A DNA stretch of 9,252 nt, from positions 619-9,870 of the forward strand of contig DAGQ01000052.1 of assembly GCA_002498205.1 (NCBI GenBank), written 5' to 3'. The DNA is from Euryarchaeota archaeon UBA596 (lineage in GTDB: Archaea > Thermoplasmatota > Poseidoniia > Poseidoniales > Poseidoniaceae). The translations under genes and the position numbers were made by a program. Shown here in pieces: positions 6,054 through 9,252 of this stretch (positions are counted from its first letter, which is position 1; each line of letters starts with the position of its first letter). The notes under the pieces are model-generated. The model ran no database searches. It saw only the letters and a list, made by a program, of their open reading frames with translations, and had not been told where the DNA came from.

Positions 6054-6698
6054 ATGCTATTTAATGAAGCCAAATTTATTGGAGATGTAATGTATAAATT
6101 ACATCCTGAAGATGTGTTCCCGTTATGTAATCTAGGGAGTTCTGATGAGGATCTAGCCAAACACAGACAACCTTGGATAGATGAATATATTTTCAAACCC
6201 GCTAGAGAAAAAGGATACAAAGTCATTAATGTCGACATCAAGGAACACGAAGGTGTCGATTTAGTAGGTGATGTAACTAATCCAAAGTTTATGGAAAAAC
6301 TGAAAAATATAGGTTTCAAATCTGTAATTTGTTCTAATTTACTAGAACATGTACCCGAAAAAAGCCGAAAAGAAATTTGTGATTCATTGAGTGAATTAAT
6401 TCCTGAAAATGGTTATTTTTTCATTTCTGGACCCTATAAATTCCCTTATCATCCTGATCCAATAGATACTATGTTTCGTCCAAATATTGAGGAAATGGTA
6501 AGTCTATTCCCAAATACAACTATTGTTGAAAGTTCCATAATTACTAGTAATGACCATAGAAAACCAATAGAATTAGCAAAAAACATTGCTAGAATCTTTA
6601 TGCCATTTTACAAACCAAAGGAGTGGTTATTTTTTCCAAGACAATTTCCATGGTTATTTAGGAATTATAAAGCAACATGTATTATTTTACAAAATTAA
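6054..6698 (+). CDS. Class I SAM-dependent methyltransferase-like protein
   Basis: This is a 214-residue soluble protein with a compact Rossmann-type methyltransferase pattern. A motif I variant FPLCNLGSSDED (22-33) stands where many relatives have LNLGSG. The acidic end of strand 2 is KVINVDIKE (56-64), with VGDVTN (71-76) as the motif II region. The motif IV/post-I block VICSNLLEHVPEK (91-103) is the most recognisable part, followed by LIPENGYFFISGPYKFPYHP (115-134). It ends YKATCIILQN, as many methyltransferases of this kind end in a similar strand. The substrate cannot be read from the sequence; relatives often modify sugars, lipids or small molecules. No membrane span or signal peptide is seen. 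No Shine-Dalgarno site precedes the ATG, so a leaderless transcript from the AT-rich region shared with purP is likely. An alternative in-frame ATG lies at residue 13. Confidence 0.75.
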   Translation: MLFNEAKFIGDVMYKLHPEDVFPLCNLGSSDEDLAKHRQPWIDEYIFKPAREKGYKVINVDIKEHEGVDLVGDVTNPKFMEKLKNIGFKSVICSNLLEHVPEKSRKEICDSLSELIPENGYFFISGPYKFPYHPDPIDTMFRPNIEEMVSLFPNTTIVESSIITSNDHRKPIELAKNIARIFMPFYKPKEWLFFPRQFPWLFRNYKATCIILQN

Positions 6699-6704
6699 TT
6701 AAAA
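6695..6704 (+). promoter_or_regulatory. Possible TATA-like box of the tryptophan dioxygenase gene
   Basis: TTAATTAAAA overlaps the methyltransferase stop codon. It would place a transcription start at about 6721-6724, some 20 bases before the ATG at 6745. No Shine-Dalgarno site is visible before either the TTG at 6724 or the ATG. The two genes could instead share one transcript. Confidence 0.3.
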
Positions 6705-6744
6705 AAAACAATACGACTAAGAGTTGAGACCTATTGATAGAGTC

Positions 6745-7839
6745 ATGTCATCCTACACTAGTAGTAGTAGACTCACATATTCAGAATATCTAAGGTTGAA
6801 TGAATTATTAGAATTACAATCTGGAGAAATAGGTTGTGAAAGAGAAATAAACAATGATGAAACACATTTCATAATTATTCATCAAATCTTTGAACTATGG
6901 TTTAAATTAGTATTAAGTGAATTAAGATGTGCGCGTAATTTATTGATGAGTTCACATGTTGAAGAATCTGATATCCCTAAAGTAGTAGGTCATCTAAATA
7001 GAGTCACAGAAATTTGCAGATTAATGGCAAATCAATGGAAAGTAATGGAGACTTTAAGTCCACAAGATTTCCTAGTTTTTAGAGACAAATTAGGTACAGC
7101 ATCTGGATTTGAATCTTGGCAAATGAGAGAATTAGAATTTTTAATGGGGCTTAAAAATGATGAACGTAATAAAGGAATGGATCCTCTAGCACATTACAGA
7201 AAATTAGCAGATGAAAACCCAGTGTACCTCCAAGGGTTAAAAAAATTAGAAGAAACCATCAAAGAGCCAAGCTTAGAAGAAGTTTTACAAAAATGGCTTG
7301 AAAGAACACCGATTCAAGGTTCATTTTTAGGTGGAGAAAATGATGAAGAACTAGTAGAAGATTTTGTTGAAAAATATCTAGGTGCCATGGATAATTTAAA
7401 TCAAAAATTATTAGAACAAATGATTGAGCATTCAAGTGTAGATAAGAAAACCTTGGAAGAACGATTTAATGCAAACATTAAATCAGCTGAAGAATACTTA
7501 CGCCCAGAAGGAAAAATAAGTAGAAGTAGAGCAGGGCTTTTATTTATTGAAGCATATAGGGAATTACCACTATTAGCTTGGCCAAGAAAACTAATTGATT
7601 CGTTTGTAGAACTTGAAGAATCAATGGTTCTTTTTAGGACTCATCATGCACGAATGGTAGAAAGAATCATTGGAAGAAGAATCGGTACGGGTGGCTCTTC
7701 TGGTGTTGATTACCTTGATGCTACTACGAAATATAGAATATTCAAAGACCTTTGGGGAGTAAGGACAATTCTAATTAAAAATAGTTCATTACCACCAATT
7801 AATAATTCGGAGATGTATGGTTTTTCAAAGACTAAATAA
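6745..7839 (+). CDS. kynA: Tryptophan 2,3-dioxygenase
   Basis: This cytoplasmic heme b enzyme inserts O2 into L-tryptophan to give N-formylkynurenine, the first step of the kynurenine pathway; it is normally a tetramer. From ATG 6745 it has 364 residues. Key residues are present: Tyr12, Tyr15 and Leu16 of the N-terminal YxxYL that caps a neighbour's active site; distal His46 in FIIIHQIFELWFK; Arg113 in DFLVFRD, for the substrate carboxylate; ASGFESWQMRELE; proximal heme ligand His301 in FRTHHARMV; and GTGGSSG (314-320). The length and the middle segment with KWLERTP resemble the animal enzyme (about 400 residues, with WLERTP) more than short bacterial forms of about 300. A TTG at 6724 would add seven residues. 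No other kynurenine-pathway gene is in the window, so whether it serves catabolism or NAD synthesis is unknown. Confidence 0.95.
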   Translation: MSSYTSSSRLTYSEYLRLNELLELQSGEIGCEREINNDETHFIIIHQIFELWFKLVLSELRCARNLLMSSHVEESDIPKVVGHLNRVTEICRLMANQWKVMETLSPQDFLVFRDKLGTASGFESWQMRELEFLMGLKNDERNKGMDPLAHYRKLADENPVYLQGLKKLEETIKEPSLEEVLQKWLERTPIQGSFLGGENDEELVEDFVEKYLGAMDNLNQKLLEQMIEHSSVDKKTLEERFNANIKSAEEYLRPEGKISRSRAGLLFIEAYRELPLLAWPRKLIDSFVELEESMVLFRTHHARMVERIIGRRIGTGGSSGVDYLDATTKYRIFKDLWGVRTILIKNSSLPPINNSEMYGFSKTK

Positions 7840-7855
7840 TCTAAACAGACATTTC

Positions 7856-8230
7856 TTAATTTTCAATTAATTCTGTATGTGACAGTTGTTCTTCTCTTTG
7901 TCTTCTTCTTTGTCTTAAAATTTCTATAGTAGATAATTGAGTTCCTTCTTCATCTGTGGTTTGAGACGCTTCTTTCTCTGCTTCTAATTGTGCAAGTATT
8001 CTATTCCTTCTTTCAAGTCTTGAAAAGACATCTAATCTTTTAGCTTCTATTAATTTTCTATCTAAACGTAATCTTGCTCTACCGAATTGAGTATGTAACA
8101 ATGCAGCACTTGATCTAAAGTCTTCAGAATCGACCATTGATAACCTAATATGTCGTCTAAAAATTACTGCAGAAACGCCATATGCCATAGCACCAACCAA
8201 CATTGTTGCGATAACCCAATCTGCCCACAT
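7856..8230 (-). CDS. Small membrane-anchored coiled-coil protein, unknown function
   Basis: I do not recognise this 124-residue protein. One hydrophobic span at about residues 5-24 (VIATMLVGAMAYGVSAVIF) is followed directly by RRH, which predicts a short outside N-terminus and a cytoplasmic C-terminal part. Residues about 35-90 and 100-118 are rich in Arg, Glu, Leu and Ala with helix-type spacing and probably form coiled coil; an acidic break (TTDEEGTQ) separates them. There is no cysteine. The ATG at 8230 lacks a Shine-Dalgarno site. The gene lies 46 bases downstream of the FtsX-like permease gene on the same strand, so they may be co-transcribed, but the gap could also hold a promoter. Its stop is 16 bases from that of the convergent tryptophan dioxygenase gene. 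Regular composition and length support a real gene. Confidence 0.65.
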   Translation of the reverse strand: MWADWVIATMLVGAMAYGVSAVIFRRHIRLSMVDSEDFRSSAALLHTQFGRARLRLDRKLIEAKRLDVFSRLERRNRILAQLEAEKEASQTTDEEGTQLSTIEILRQRRRQREEQLSHTELIEN

Positions 8231-8276
8231 CTGTTACAGCGAAGGGGGTCATGACTGTTAAGTTTCCCTTTTCTTA

Positions 8277-9252
8277 TCATTGAGACAAATCTTTGATTTT
8301 CTCTACAAGATTCATTTTGTAAATTCTCCTCATACCTAGTGGAGTTAGAGCTACAGCCATTCCCACTACAATTCCACCTATAACTGAAATATGGTAAAGT
8401 GTGGGCTCAATTGTAAAATAAAATGCCCATTGAACCATAGATTCAAGCATTAAATTAGCCATAAATACTGATGCAAAACATGCAATTATTCCTCCTATAA
8501 TCCCAATAAATAAATGCTCACCAAGAAGCATTATTCCTAATTTATTCATAGGGGCGCCCAAAACCCTTAATGTAGATAATTCAAAATCTCTTTCAGCAAT
8601 ATTCATGACTAACGTATTGAATAATACTGCGAAAGCAATCAATAATCCTAATCCATTCATCGCAAATAGTATCCCTTGTTGTTGTTCTAAAATTGTATCC
8701 ATGGATTTCTGTATATCTTCTGTTGTACTAATTCCAATAGACATATCTTCTAAATCTGAACTTATTACAACTTCTTCAGAAAAACCAAGTAATACAGATG
8801 TAGCATTAATATTAACAATTTGAGATAAATCTTCGCGGTGAAGATAAATAGTTCGTTGCATTTCACCTTTCGTGATTCCAGAGATTTCTACTTTAAGGGG
8901 TGATGAAGCCAACATTATAACCTCTTGATCACCAATTTCCCAATCTAAAAATTTACTTGTCCCTTCATCAATTAATACTTGTGTTGTTGAAGAATTCATT
9001 ATTGGTAAATCTCCGTCTTTCAAATTTATCCCCATCATAGTTAATTGTGATTCCTTAGTTTCAATTTTATCTAATCCATAAATCAAAAATTGTCTATTAT
9101 CTCCTTCTGGAGTTCCTGGATATTGAAGAACCAATTCATAATTTACACCATTATCTTGTGCCCAATTAATAACATCTCCTTCACCGTCAATAGGTACGAA
9201 AACTTGAGCATCGTAATCATTATTAGCCCCAAAAATATCTTCCATCGAACCC
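8277..9252 (-). CDS. FtsX/MacB-like ABC transporter permease (N-terminal part beyond window)
   Basis: The reading frame is open to the right edge, so the N-terminal part lies outside the window; the Met at 9245 is probably internal. About 325 residues are visible. The first 190 or so are a predicted extracytoplasmic domain of beta-rich character, as in MacB-type permeases. Then come the FtsX core and three membrane spans: ILFAMNGLGLLIAFAVLFNT, followed by the cytoplasmic coupling segment AERDFELSTLRVLGAP; then HLFIGIIGGIIACFASVFMA; then SVIGGIVVGMAVALTPLG, followed by a short basic tail. ERDFELSTLRVLG is the typical FtsX-family loop contacting the ATPase. Such permeases pair with an ABC ATPase in lipoprotein release, efflux or cell-envelope tasks; no ATPase gene is visible, but it may lie to the right. 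The substrate is unknown. Confidence 0.88.
   Translation of the reverse strand, partial: GSMEDIFGANNDYDAQVFVPIDGEGDVINWAQDNGVNYELVLQYPGTPEGDNRQFLIYGLDKIETKESQLTMMGINLKDGDLPIMNSSTTQVLIDEGTSKFLDWEIGDQEVIMLASSPLKVEISGITKGEMQRTIYLHREDLSQIVNINATSVLLGFSEEVVISSDLEDMSIGISTTEDIQKSMDTILEQQQGILFAMNGLGLLIAFAVLFNTLVMNIAERDFELSTLRVLGAPMNKLGIMLLGEHLFIGIIGGIIACFASVFMANLMLESMVQWAFYFTIEPTLYHISVIGGIVVGMAVALTPLGMRRIYKMNLVEKIKDLSQ

Noticed and set aside
6017..6319. 100-codon minus-strand frame opposite the methyltransferase-like gene
   Set aside because: The plus-strand gene has recognisable methyltransferase motifs over the same bases; the antisense product does not resemble anything.
8605..8823. 72-codon plus-strand frame opposite the permease gene
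   Set aside because: It is antisense to the first FtsX membrane span and the domain before it, which are clearly coding on the minus strand.

Overview
The window is AT-rich and most likely archaeal. The best fit is a marine planktonic euryarchaeon of the Poseidoniia type (Marine Group II/III). Four observations support this. An archaeal RNA polymerase subunit K (RpoK/Rpb6) gene is present. The FAICAR-forming step of purine synthesis is carried by PurP, the archaeal ATP-grasp enzyme. The tRNA lacks an encoded CCA. Most genes lack a Shine-Dalgarno site and instead have AT-rich, TATA-like blocks just upstream of the start, which suggests leaderless transcripts. Placement at class level is inference; no 16S or other phylogenetic marker search could be run.

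Layout, left to right. Positions 1-2088 (minus) hold the 5' 696 codons of a secreted lipoprotein. It has a lipobox signal peptide, an Ig-like region, calcium-binding thrombospondin-3-like repeats and a YHYH domain, and its C-terminus is cut by the window edge. The 277 bases at 2089-2365 contain its promoter, a tRNA-Ser(GCT) gene (2228-2310, minus) and, just downstream of that tRNA, a decayed second copy of its 3' third. Positions 2366-4440 (minus) are a two-gene heme A operon: heme A synthase (CtaA/COX15) followed after 11 bases by heme O synthase (CtaB).

A short divergent promoter region (about 4441-4518) separates that operon from rpoK (4519-4797, plus). RpoK carries a long insertion relative to the usual family layout. 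rpoK runs tail to tail, with no spare base, into purP (4798-5910, minus). From the purP promoter region a class I methyltransferase-like gene (6054-6698) and a full-length tryptophan 2,3-dioxygenase (6745-7839) run on the plus strand. The right end is minus again: a small membrane-anchored coiled-coil protein of unknown function (7856-8230), and upstream of it the C-terminal part of an FtsX/MacB-type ABC transporter permease that runs off the window.

Functionally this looks like ordinary chromosome of an aerobic heterotroph. The heme A pair implies an aa3-type terminal oxidase elsewhere. The dioxygenase uses heme b and O2 to open tryptophan. purP and rpoK are housekeeping genes. I found no CRISPR array, transposase, phage gene or defence island. 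The least expected items are the tRNA-fragment duplication (a possible scar of an integrative element), the YHYH lipoprotein, the RpoK insertion and the animal-like long form of tryptophan dioxygenase.
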